DNA of 64,000 bases from Kibdelosporangium sp040675465 (GTDB lineage Bacteria; Actinomycetota; Actinomycetes; Mycobacteriales; Pseudonocardiaceae). The position numbers were made by a program, and so were the translations under genes. The stretch lies in contig NZ_JBFAPA010000022.1 in assembly GCF_040675465.1 (NCBI RefSeq), positions 124,001-188,000 of the forward strand, read 5' to 3'. How positions within the stretch are numbered: position 1 is the stretch's first letter; the number at the start of each line of letters is the position of its first letter. A model generated the notes under the pieces. It searched no databases. It was not told where the DNA came from and saw only the letters and a program-made list of their open reading frames with translations. Positions 25,535 through 34,210 of this stretch are shown here, piece after piece.

Positions 25535-28456
25535 ATGTGGTCCCGCTCCCCGCTCGTGATCGGCCGCGACCGTGAGGTGGCCGAGCTGACGAGGGCGATT
25601 GATGCCGCACGCGCTTCGCGCGGTGGCACAGTCTTCCTCGTCGGCGAGCCTGGGATCGGAAAGTCCCGGCTCGCCAGCGAGGCCGCCGGCATCGCCTTCA
25701 GCGCAGGTGTCCGGGTGCTGCGTGGGCGAGGCAGCACGATCGGACCGATCGTCCCGTTTCGCCCATTGACCGAGGCTCTGCTCGGGCTGTTCCGCAGCGG
25801 TAAGCCACCCGACGACCCCGCACTGGGGCCCTACCTGCCGATCCTTGGCCGGCTCATCCCGGATCTACAGCAGTCCGGCACGTCCGGCGGCGACTCCCTT
25901 ATCGTGCTCGGCGAGGCGGTGTTGCGCCTGGTCGCTGTCGCCGGCCGGCCGGACGGCTGCCTGCTGGTGCTGGAGGACCTCCAGCATGCGGACGCCGAGA
26001 CTCTCGCGATTGTGGAGTACCTGGTCGACAACGTGACGGATCTGCCGGTGCTGCTCCTGATCACCACTCGCAACGAGGCATGCGCGGCGCTCGACCTGGC
26101 ACGGTCGGCCGCTCAGCGCCACGCCGCGACCACGATCCAGCTCAACCGGCTGTCCATGGACGACGTGACCAGGCTGGCCGCTTCCTGTCTGGAGGCGACC
26201 CCTGAGGACCTGCCCTCGGAGGTCGTGCGCCAGCTCGCCGAGGACAGCGCCGGCATCCCGTTCATCGTCGAGGAGCTGCTGCACCAGCTGATCAGCGACG
26301 GTGTCCTCACCCAGGGCGGCGGCAGCTGGCATGTCGTCGGCCAGTTGCGCGCCGGCGTGCCGGAGACGGTGACACGAGGTGTGGCCGACCGCGCCGAGCA
26401 GCTCGGGACACAGGCGAGCATGCTGCTGTCAGTCGCGGCCGTGCTCGGTGACCGGTTCCCGCTGTCCGTAGTGCGCCGCGTGACCGCCCTCGAAGAACGC
26501 GCCATGCTCTCGCACCTGAGAGCGGCGGTCGCCGCCCAGCTCGTGGCTCCAGATGAGGCGGCGGCCGACTGGTATGCGTTCCGGCATCCGTTGACGGCGG
26601 AAGCGCTCAGAAAGGCGCTGACGCCCGCCGACCGTGCCGACTACTCCAAACGTGCCGCCGTCGCTGTGCAGACTCTGCACCCCGGCCTGCCCGGCGAGTG
26701 GTGTCAACTGGTCGCGACTTTGTATGCGGACGCGGGCGAGACAGAGTCCGCAGCCAATTTGTACGCCGAGGCCGGCCGCCGGGCGCTGGATGACGGGGCC
26801 TCGGAGTCGTCGGTCAAGCTGCTCGACCGGGCCAACGAACTGCTGCAAGGTACCGAGAGCACCGAGACCAAGGTCGAGGTCCTGCAAACCTTGCTGTACG
26901 CGCTGGCCGAGGCCGGCGAGATCGAACGTGCTCGCACGCTGGTCGACACCCTTGACTCGATGGATGGCGTGACCCTGGCGGCGGTTCCCCGTGCGAAGAT
27001 CCATTACCGGATGGCACAGGTGTACAACGTGGCCGGGCTGTGGACGGAGGGCATGCTGCAGGTCGAGGCGGCCAGAGCGGCCCTGGGACCGGATGCTGAC
27101 CCTGAACACGTCGCGCCCATTGACGCCGTAGCGGCCAACCTCGTCTGGCAGGGCGGTGCCCAGAACCGGTCCGCGCAGGCCGAGGCACTCGCCAGACGCG
27201 CGATCGCCGCGGCTCAGCCCACGAACCTGGCGACTGTGCTGTGCGAGGCGTGGCAGCTTGTGGGCGACATCGCGCGTGAGCGGAGCATGGAGGAGTCGAC
27301 GGCCTGCTTCGAACGCGCGCGGGCGTTGGCCGAGGAGCATCGGTTGCCGATCTGGCGCGTTTACGCGCTTGTGCTGCTCGCGGGGAACGACTGGCTGTCG
27401 ACCGGGTCCATCGAGGGCATGCAGCGCACGATCGCGGAGGCCCAGCGAGTCGGCGCTGTCACGGTCGGCTACACGATTCGGGGCAACCTGGCCATCGACG
27501 CGGTCCTGCGCGGTGATTTCCTGTCGGCTCAGCAGATGATCGACGAAGGCAAGCACGACCTGATCCGGCTTCGGCTGCGCCCACAGATCCGCTACCTGCA
27601 CATGGTTCAGGCGACGCTCGCGGCGCACATGGGCAGGCGCGCGGAGATGGAGAAGGCGCTCGGCGAGTTCGCCGAGTGGGAGGACGAAAACGCCCAGGAA
27701 CTGCCCTTGACCCTGGGCTTTGCCCGCACCTTCTGCGCACTGCTCGAGGAGAACCGGGTCCTGGCCAGGGATGAACTGCTCAAGATGCTGGTGATCACCG
27801 AGGACGTGCCCACGAGCTATCACCTGGCCGGACGACATGGTCTGTACCTGTTGCTGTCGGTACTCGACGGTCATGCCGGCTGGGCCGAGTACCAGCGAAC
27901 CGCATCGACGGTGCAGAGCGCGATGAGATGGAACCGCCAGTTCGTGGGTCTCGCCAGGGCTGTACTTCTTGGTCGCGACGGCCGGTGTGACGAGGCCGCG
28001 GCTGCGGCCCTCTCTGCCTACGAGGACTCCTCGGTGTATCCGATGGCGAGCCACCTCGGTCTGCGCCTGGTGGCGGAGGCCGCCGTCGCCGACAAATGGG
28101 GCGATCCGGTCACCTGGCTCAGACGTGCCGAGGAGTACTTCCATCAGCTGTCGGTGGTTCCGGTGGCAAGTGCCTGTCGTTCATTACTGCGGCACGCGGG
28201 TGCGCCGATCCGGCAGCGACGAGCGGGGACCGACGAGGTGCCGGACGGGCTGCGTGCCATCGGGGTGACCGTCCGCGAGCACGAAGTGCTCCAGTTGATG
28301 GTTGAGCGGTTGACGAACAAGGCGATCGCGAACCGGCTGCATATCTCGCCGAGAACGGTGGAGAAGCACGTGGCGAGCCTGATCCTCAAGGCCGAGGTGG
28401 CCGATCGGGTGGAGCTGAGCGAATTCGCTGCGTCGGCCTACGCTAACGGGCAGTAG
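25535..28456 (+). CDS. LAL-type LuxR transcriptional activator
   Basis: The product has 973 residues; ATG 25535 starts MWSRSPLVIGRDREVAEL, the normal beginning of this family. An AAA-type ATPase domain comes first, with Walker A GEPGIGKSRL (about 37) and Walker B LLVLEDLQHAD. A long helical TPR-like middle and a C-terminal LuxR/GerE helix-turn-helix (VTVREHEVLQLMVERLTNKA, then SPRTVEKHVASLI) complete it. Such large ATP-binding LuxR regulators activate secondary-metabolite or catabolic operons in actinomycetes. Its neighbours are LanM upstream and a dead SARP gene downstream, so it may control the lanthipeptide locus; this is only positional. Confidence 0.92.
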   Translation: MWSRSPLVIGRDREVAELTRAIDAARASRGGTVFLVGEPGIGKSRLASEAAGIAFSAGVRVLRGRGSTIGPIVPFRPLTEALLGLFRSGKPPDDPALGPYLPILGRLIPDLQQSGTSGGDSLIVLGEAVLRLVAVAGRPDGCLLVLEDLQHADAETLAIVEYLVDNVTDLPVLLLITTRNEACAALDLARSAAQRHAATTIQLNRLSMDDVTRLAASCLEATPEDLPSEVVRQLAEDSAGIPFIVEELLHQLISDGVLTQGGGSWHVVGQLRAGVPETVTRGVADRAEQLGTQASMLLSVAAVLGDRFPLSVVRRVTALEERAMLSHLRAAVAAQLVAPDEAAADWYAFRHPLTAEALRKALTPADRADYSKRAAVAVQTLHPGLPGEWCQLVATLYADAGETESAANLYAEAGRRALDDGASESSVKLLDRANELLQGTESTETKVEVLQTLLYALAEAGEIERARTLVDTLDSMDGVTLAAVPRAKIHYRMAQVYNVAGLWTEGMLQVEAARAALGPDADPEHVAPIDAVAANLVWQGGAQNRSAQAEALARRAIAAAQPTNLATVLCEAWQLVGDIARERSMEESTACFERARALAEEHRLPIWRVYALVLLAGNDWLSTGSIEGMQRTIAEAQRVGAVTVGYTIRGNLAIDAVLRGDFLSAQQMIDEGKHDLIRLRLRPQIRYLHMVQATLAAHMGRRAEMEKALGEFAEWEDENAQELPLTLGFARTFCALLEENRVLARDELLKMLVITEDVPTSYHLAGRHGLYLLLSVLDGHAGWAEYQRTASTVQSAMRWNRQFVGLARAVLLGRDGRCDEAAAAALSAYEDSSVYPMASHLGLRLVAEAAVADKWGDPVTWLRRAEEYFHQLSVVPVASACRSLLRHAGAPIRQRRAGTDEVPDGLRAIGVTVREHEVLQLMVERLTNKAIANRLHISPRTVEKHVASLILKAEVADRVELSEFAASAYANGQ

Positions 28457-28463
28457 GCTTCGT

Positions 28464-28490
28464 CCCCCGTGTGCTGACAAGCATCGGGGG
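28464..28490 (+). terminator. hairpin after the LuxR gene
   Basis: CCCCCG (28464-28469) pairs with CGGGGG (28485-28490), with inner TGC/GCA pairing around TGACAA. It lies 8 bases after the LuxR stop, and its right arm contains the only candidate ribosome site of the SARP pseudogene start at 28495. Confidence 0.6.
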
Positions 28491-28494
28491 TGCT

Positions 28495-29865
28495 GTGGAG
28501 TTCCGGGTTCTTGGTGCGCTCGAAGTGGTGGGCGGCGGGTTGCCGTTACGGCGAAGCGATCGCGGGCGTTGCTAGCGGTGCTTCTGGTGCGGGCCAATCG
28601 GGTTGTGCCGGTCGATGAGCTGGTTGAGGCGGTGTGGGGCGCGGCGGTTCCGGCGTATCCGAAGGCGGCGCTGCAGACGTGTGTGACACGGCTTCGTGCG
28701 GTGCTGGGTGGCTCCAGCGCTTGTCGAGCGCAGGCTGGCGACGTTGGAGCGGCTGTTCGACCTCGACCTGGCCGCGGGACGGTACGACGTACTGGAGTTA
28801 CGTGCTCTGACGGTCAAATACCCTGTGCAGGAACGGTTCTGGGCACAACTGATGATCGCCTTGCATCGATCCGGCCGCCAAGCTGAGGCGTTCACGGCAT
28901 ATTCGGACATCCGGCGGAGACTCGTCGACGAACTGGGTGTGGAGCCGGGAACAGAGCTGCGGCGGGCACACAAGTCGGTCCTCGCCGGAGCTGAGGAGGA
29001 GACCGTGGGCTGGCCGGTGCATTGCCAGCTTCCGCTGGATGTCAACGACTTCACCGGCCGACACGACGAGCTCGCTGGTCTGCTGGATGCGGTGAACCAT
29101 CGTCCTGTCGTCACAATCAGCGGCCCACCGGGGATCGGGAAGTCCGCCTTGGCGATCCACGCCGCCCACCGCCTCGCCGCGAACTATCCGGACGGGCAAT
29201 GGTTCGTACGGCTGGCCGACGCGAGCCCGAACCGGCGTCCGGCCGCCGACCTGCTCGTGGAGCTGCTCAGAACCGCAGGGGTGGCACCGCAAGGGATTCC
29301 TGCGGACCTCGAACAACGTGCGGCCCTGCTGCGATCTCGCCTCGCTGAGCGGAAAGTGCTGCTCGTCCTGGACGATGCGGGAAGCGTGGACCAGGTCGCT
29401 CCGCTGCTGCCGGGACGCCGTGGCAGCACTGTGATCGTGACGAGTCGTTCGGACCTCGCTGGACTGTCCGTCCTCTAAGGCGGTCATCGTCTTGCCCTTG
29501 AACCTCTTACACCGCAACATGCCTATCGCCTGCTGGCCCGGATCATCGGCTCGAAGCGCTGCGCCGAAGCCGAAGAAGCGACATCCGAGCTGGCCGATCT
29601 GTGCGGACGGTTGCAGCTGGCGCTCCGGATCGCCGCGGCCAACCTGGCTGGCCGGCCCCGTCTGGGCATCGCCAGGTACACGGCCGATCTGCGGACCGGC
29701 GACCGTGTGCGGATGCTGGCCACGCGTGGCGAGCAGGGAGTCACGGTACGAGCGGCGTTCGACTCCTACGAAGTCCTCGGGGAGGTGGCTCTCAAGCTGG
29801 CGCGGGAGTGTGGGTTGCGGCGGCTGGAACAAGAAGTGTCTGCGCGCTTTGGAACAAGGCTGGTA
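28495..29865 (+). pseudogene. AfsR/SARP-family regulator, degraded
   Basis: Homology to a SARP regulator with BTAD and NB-ARC domains runs through three frame segments. GTG 28495 begins VEFRVLGALEVVGGG and hits TAG at 28573. Frame 3 then continues the winged helix (ALLAVLLVRANRVVPVDELV). After RLRAVLGG the match jumps in frame 1 to the end of the BTAD domain (LVERRLATLERLFDLDLAAG), with roughly 80 residues missing. The NB-ARC domain follows (GRHDELAGLL, Walker A SGPPGIGKSAL, Walker B VLLVLDDAG) and meets an in-frame TAA at 29476. The same frame resumes with GGHRLALEPLTPQHAYRLLA but ends near RAAFDSYE without the usual C-terminal half. At least one frameshift, one deletion, one nonsense codon and a truncation make it inactive. 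Confidence 0.85.
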
Positions 29866-29919
29866 GGGGGATTTTGGTGGAGTTCCGGGTGGCGGGTGGT
29901 TTCGGGTGCGGGGGTGGAA

Positions 29920-29941
29920 TGAAAGTGGACTGAAAGTGGCG
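29920..29941 (+). promoter_or_regulatory. SARP-type direct-repeat box
   Basis: TGAAAGTGGAC (29920-29930) is directly repeated as TGAAAGTGGCG (29931-29941), an 11-base period matching the spacing of heptamer direct repeats bound by SARP regulators. It sits just after a second copy of the SARP start sequence (GTGGAGTTCCGGGT at 29877-29890, identical to 28495-28508). No intact target gene follows, so it may be an orphan site. Confidence 0.4.
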
Positions 29942-30099
29942 GTCGGTAGCGTTCTGTGGGCGGGTATAGGGATGGATGCCTGGGCCTTCGGCTCAGGGTG
30001 CCGTCAGGTGGGGTCGGCACTGGGCCGCGGGGGTGGGCGCTCATCTCGGTCACGCCAGGGCAGAATCCCCAAGGCCGGCTTTGGCGTGACCGGGGGCCC

Positions 30100-31599
30100 T
30101 CAGCGCATCAGCCAGGCGCGGCAGGCCAGTTGGAGGGCCAGGCGTTGCTCGGGGTCGTTGAGGTCCACACCCAGCTGACGAGTGATCTTGTTCAGGCGGT
30201 AGTGGACCGTCTGGCGGTGGACGCTCAGGACCTCGGCGGCGCGGGCGGGGGAGTTCTGGTGGTCGAGGTAGGCCTGGAGGGTCCGGATCGCTTCCTCCGC
30301 GGCGGCCGGCCCCAGCTCGACCAGGGGCTCCAGGAGATCGTCGACGGACGCCCGGGTGTTGTCGGAGGCGTACCACTCGACGAGCATTCTGTTGAGGCCC
30401 AGGGCGTCGATGGCGACCACGTCGCGTTGGGGGCGGGCTTGGCGGGTGACGGCCAGTGCCGCTTTGGCGTCGGTGGCGGAGGTGCGCAGACCCTCGGCCT
30501 GCCGGTGGACCGCGCCGATACCGCAACGGACCACGATGCCGGGGAAGCGTTTGCGCGCGGCGGCGAGGGCGGTGGTCGCGGCGATCTGGGCGGTCCGAGC
30601 GGAAGCCGGGCCAGGGTCGGCATCGACACTGTGAACAAGCAAAGGCTCGCCACCGATCCGCGTGCTGTGCCACAGCGAGTCCACTTCGGACCGAACCGCG
30701 TGCAGCATCGACACCGAGATCGCGTCGACCTGGTCCGCGGACACCGCGGTGGCCGCGTCCAAAGAGGACGAAAGCTCGAACCGCAACACCTGGTGCCACC
30801 CATCCACCGGCAGCCCAACGGTTCGCGCATGGGACACCAGCTGCACGCGTTCGGAGTCCGGCGCCAGCAACAACTCGCCCAGCAACCGCCCCCGGTCGGC
30901 CAGCGGCGCCAGCTCCGTCCGGCGCTCATCGGCGATCACCCGCGCATAGGCATCCGCGGTCAGCGTCGTCACAACCCGAGCCGCGACAACCCAGGAACCC
31001 CGGACATCCGACGGAACCTCAGCCGTCACAAAGGTGTCCACCGCCCCATCGACGATCACCGGCGCCGCGGGCTCGCCATGAGAAGGTTGACGGGCTGCAA
31101 CCGGAGTCCCCAGGGCATCCGAAGCGGCGGACAGGATGGCCGAACGCCGGTCCTCGCCCCGCATCTCGGCCGCCGTGATCAACCGCCGGGCGGCGTCGAC
31201 CCGGGCGAGCGCCGCGGTGGCGTCCCCGGCCAAAGCCTCGGCGACGGCCACGATCAACCGGGTCGAGTCCAGCGAAGCCGGCGCCAGCAGCAGCGAAATC
31301 CCGTTGCGGTCGGCGATCCGCACCGCGGTCGACTCCACCGAGTCGATGCCGTGCAACACGATCGCGCCGACCCCCGAGGCCGTCGCGTCCCGCATGGCGA
31401 TGTCGAACAGATGCCCCCTGGCCTGCGCGGATGTCGACGGCAGCACCACCACGAAACTCTCCGAGGGCACCGATCGCAGGTCGGTCAGCTTGTCGATGAC
31501 GCGCACCGAGCTCACCGTCCGGTCCGGCGCGGTGGTCAGCACGGTCAACGCGCCCAGGTCCGGCCCCGCGAGCAGGTCGCGCATCGGGACTTGGCTCAC
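30100..31599 (-). CDS. PucR-family transcriptional regulator
   Basis: The product has 499 residues from GTG 31599, which is preceded by GGAGG with a 5-base gap; a longer frame to 31695 lacks a ribosome site. The N-terminal PucR domain (MRDLLAGPDLGALTVLT onward, about 1-120) senses a ligand. A GGDEF-like/CdaR middle and a C-terminal PucR-type helix-turn-helix (NSPARAAEVLSVHRQTVHYR, then LNKITRQLGVDL) follow. The family controls purine, allantoin and hydantoin catabolism in several actinobacteria and bacilli. It is divergent from the DUF917/HyuA/NCS1-permease operon, 98 bases away, and is very likely its regulator. Confidence 0.9.
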   Translation of the reverse strand: MSQVPMRDLLAGPDLGALTVLTTAPDRTVSSVRVIDKLTDLRSVPSESFVVVLPSTSAQARGHLFDIAMRDATASGVGAIVLHGIDSVESTAVRIADRNGISLLLAPASLDSTRLIVAVAEALAGDATAALARVDAARRLITAAEMRGEDRRSAILSAASDALGTPVAARQPSHGEPAAPVIVDGAVDTFVTAEVPSDVRGSWVVAARVVTTLTADAYARVIADERRTELAPLADRGRLLGELLLAPDSERVQLVSHARTVGLPVDGWHQVLRFELSSSLDAATAVSADQVDAISVSMLHAVRSEVDSLWHSTRIGGEPLLVHSVDADPGPASARTAQIAATTALAAARKRFPGIVVRCGIGAVHRQAEGLRTSATDAKAALAVTRQARPQRDVVAIDALGLNRMLVEWYASDNTRASVDDLLEPLVELGPAAAEEAIRTLQAYLDHQNSPARAAEVLSVHRQTVHYRLNKITRQLGVDLNDPEQRLALQLACRAWLMR

Positions 31600-31697
31600 G
31601 GCCGACCTCCGGAGACTGTGCGGCAAGGATAGCGAGGGCATGGATTCTATGCGCCGAGGACAAATACTCAGAGTGGCTGTTTTACTACCATTCACTC

Positions 31698-32783
31698 GTG
31701 CGACTGACCGGGGGTTGCCTAGCCGAGTTCGCCAGCGGTTGCGACGTGCTCGCGGCCGGCGGCGGCGGGGAAGCGGCCGAGAAGGTACCGATGGCCCAGG
31801 TCGCGCTGGCCGCTCAAGGCCCGGTGGAGATCGTCGATCTCGCCGACCTGCCGCCGGAGGGCCTGGTCATGCCGTGTGCCTACCTGGGCTCACCGGCGGT
31901 ATGGAGTGAGCGGATCGGCACCGGCCGGGAGGGGGTCGCGATCCGCCGTCAGGTGGAAACCCACTTCGGCCGCGAGGTCGTGGCGATGATGTGTACGGAG
32001 GTCGGCGGTTGCAACGGCCCCGCCTCAGTCGCGCTAGCCGCCTACGCCGGCCTGCCGCTGGCCGACGCGGACGGGATGGGGCGTGCGTTCCCCGGCATCG
32101 AACAGGTCGCTATGCAGGTCGCGGGCGTGCAACCAGGGCCTTCGGTGCTCGCCGACGACCATGACCACGTCGTGCTCGTCCAGGCCGACACCGGTGACTG
32201 GCTGGAACGCCTGGCCCGCAGCGCGGTGAAGGCCTTCGGCGACACCGGTGTCAGCACCGAGTACGTGATGACCGTCGAACAGGCCCGCCGCAGCGTGGTC
32301 ATCGGCTCGATCAGCCGGGCGCTGCGGATCGGCCGGCTGCTCAAGGACTGTGGCTGCGCGCCAACGAAGACCGCCGTGATCCGGCTCGCCGAGGAGTTCG
32401 GCGGGGTCTGCCTGATGGAGGGCAAGGTCAGCTCGGTCACCGCCATGCAGGGCAGACCCGCCTTCGCGGCCAACCTGCGCAGCAGCATCCTGCTGGACGG
32501 GATCAACGGCGACAGCGGCCGCTGCCTGCGGGTCGAGGCCAGTCACGAGTTCCTCGCGGTGCTGGAGGACGGCGAGGTCCGGGCCACCACGCCGGACATC
32601 ATCACCCTGTTCGACGTCTACAGCGGCGGCACGGTCGCCACGGATTCGTTGCGCTACGGGCAACGCGTGGTCGTGCTCGCGCTGCCCTGCCCGGAGCTGT
32701 GGCTGCAGCCCGCCGGGCTCGAGCTCGTCGGTCCCCGGGCGTTCGGCCTCGACCTCGACTATCACCCATTGGTGGCACGATGA
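31698..32783 (+). CDS. DUF917 protein, first copy
   Basis: The product has 361 residues from GTG 31698 and begins an operon of six overlapping genes. DUF917 proteins occur beside hydantoinase/oxoprolinase genes and are thought to act with them. The glycine-rich N-terminal motif is LAAGGGGEAAEK, slightly changed from the GAGGGGDPY seen in the second copy. Other shared elements are ADADGMGRAFPGIEQ and the C-terminal GPRAFGLDLDYHP. The stop overlaps the next ATG by 4 bases (ATGA), so it is co-translated with the HyuA-like protein. No catalytic mechanism is established for the family. Confidence 0.85.
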   Translation: MRLTGGCLAEFASGCDVLAAGGGGEAAEKVPMAQVALAAQGPVEIVDLADLPPEGLVMPCAYLGSPAVWSERIGTGREGVAIRRQVETHFGREVVAMMCTEVGGCNGPASVALAAYAGLPLADADGMGRAFPGIEQVAMQVAGVQPGPSVLADDHDHVVLVQADTGDWLERLARSAVKAFGDTGVSTEYVMTVEQARRSVVIGSISRALRIGRLLKDCGCAPTKTAVIRLAEEFGGVCLMEGKVSSVTAMQGRPAFAANLRSSILLDGINGDSGRCLRVEASHEFLAVLEDGEVRATTPDIITLFDVYSGGTVATDSLRYGQRVVVLALPCPELWLQPAGLELVGPRAFGLDLDYHPLVAR

Positions 32784-34210
32784 CCTACCGGATGGGGGTA
32801 GCGCTGGGGTCGTACCGTGCCTCCGGCGCGGTCCTCAACGCCGACGGACGCGTTCTCGCGTCCATCGACCGCGAGTTCCTCTCGGTCGAGGAGCTCGGCG
32901 AGGTCATGCGCGCCACGCTGGTGGCCTCCGGCGTCGATCCCGGCGAGATCGGGCACATCATGTTCGCCCTCACCGACTCCCGCGCGCTGGACGAACTGCC
33001 TGCTGAGGCGGGGTACTGGCGCGGCTGGCCCGGTCGTCTCGCGCGGGTGGCCGCGGTCCGGCTCGGCGCGGCGACGACTTCCGTTCCGCCGCTTGCCCTC
33101 TGGCCGGTGGAGATGCGCAAACGGGTCGCGGTCGCGTCCACGTGCCTGTCGGGCGGCGCGATGCTGGACGGTGGCGACTACGAACCCCTGGACATAGAAG
33201 GACTGCTGGCATTCGCGCGCAAGATCGCGGGGACCGTTGGCGCGGTCGCGATCACCGGGGTCTTCTCGTCGGTGACGCCCCGGCACGAGCTCGCGGCCGC
33301 GGACGTGCTCAGGGAGGAACTTGGCTCTGCCACGGCGATCCTGCTGTCCCACGAGTTCGGCGGACTCGGCTTGGTGGAACGGGAGAACGCCACCGTCCTG
33401 CAGGCGGCGTTGACGGTCCCGGCCGCCGAAGAGGCCGGCATGCTGCTGACCGCCGTGACCCACTTGGGAATGCCGAACGCCGAGGTGTTCCTCGCCCGCG
33501 GCGACGGCACGATCGCGACCCTCGACAACGCTGTCACCCATCCGCTGTCGATCCTGGGCGGGATGGACGCCACGGCGGCGATGGGTGCCGCTTCCCTTGC
33601 GGGCGTTCAGGATGCGCTCGTCGTGCTGACCACTCCGGACGGTGCCGCGCGCGCGGTGTGCTCGCTCACCGGTGGGCGGCCGCGAATGACCGTGGGACAC
33701 ACCAAGGTCGCCGGTGTGCCGACCGGATTGAGCGTGCCCGCAGTGGTTCCCGTGTACGAGTCCCTTGAGGAAGCTCTCGACCGGGCCAAGGACGCACCCG
33801 GCGACCTGCCGTTGATCGTGTCCGGGCCGGGCGCCAAGGCGTTCGCGAAGTCGTTGCCGCGCAAGCCGAACGGCGTGCTCGACGTGGTGTGCCCGCCAGA
33901 CACGGAGGCGGCTGCCGCTGTGGGCGCGGCAGCGGCGCCCGTGTCCGGTGAGGCCCGCCGGATCGTGCCGCTGGGCAGCCCGCACCTGGACGAGATCCGC
34001 GCCGCCGTGCGGGAGGCCGCCCGCGCCTCGGCGATGCGCGCGGGCGCCGACCCGGCAGGCGTCGAAGTGATCTCCGTGGACGAGAAACCGCTGGCGTACC
34101 TGTCCGAACCGACCGTTGTGCTGCGGGTGCGGGCCGCCGGGCCGCCCCGGGTCGGCTGGCTGTCCGGGCGGACCAGGTTCGCCGCTTCCGTGCGAGAGGA
34201 GCGACAGTGA
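32780..34210 (+). CDS. HyuA-like hydantoinase/oxoprolinase with degenerate motifs
   Basis: The product has 476 residues, from ATG 32780 overlapping the previous stop. It is clearly homologous to the HyuA protein at 35529: both carry an FGGLGLVERENATVL / FGRIGLLERENATVL block and a VEVISVDEKPLAYL-type C-terminus. The nucleotide-binding elements are lost, however. GVALGSYRASGAV replaces GIDVGGTNTDAV, and SILGGMDATAAMG replaces VVDVGGTTADIG. An ATP-dependent ring-opening reaction is therefore unlikely, and the protein may be a structural or regulatory partner of the intact copy. It overlaps the permease gene by 4 bases (GTGA). Confidence 0.83.
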   Translation: MTYRMGVALGSYRASGAVLNADGRVLASIDREFLSVEELGEVMRATLVASGVDPGEIGHIMFALTDSRALDELPAEAGYWRGWPGRLARVAAVRLGAATTSVPPLALWPVEMRKRVAVASTCLSGGAMLDGGDYEPLDIEGLLAFARKIAGTVGAVAITGVFSSVTPRHELAAADVLREELGSATAILLSHEFGGLGLVERENATVLQAALTVPAAEEAGMLLTAVTHLGMPNAEVFLARGDGTIATLDNAVTHPLSILGGMDATAAMGAASLAGVQDALVVLTTPDGAARAVCSLTGGRPRMTVGHTKVAGVPTGLSVPAVVPVYESLEEALDRAKDAPGDLPLIVSGPGAKAFAKSLPRKPNGVLDVVCPPDTEAAAAVGAAAAPVSGEARRIVPLGSPHLDEIRAAVREAARASAMRAGADPAGVEVISVDEKPLAYLSEPTVVLRVRAAGPPRVGWLSGRTRFAASVREERQ

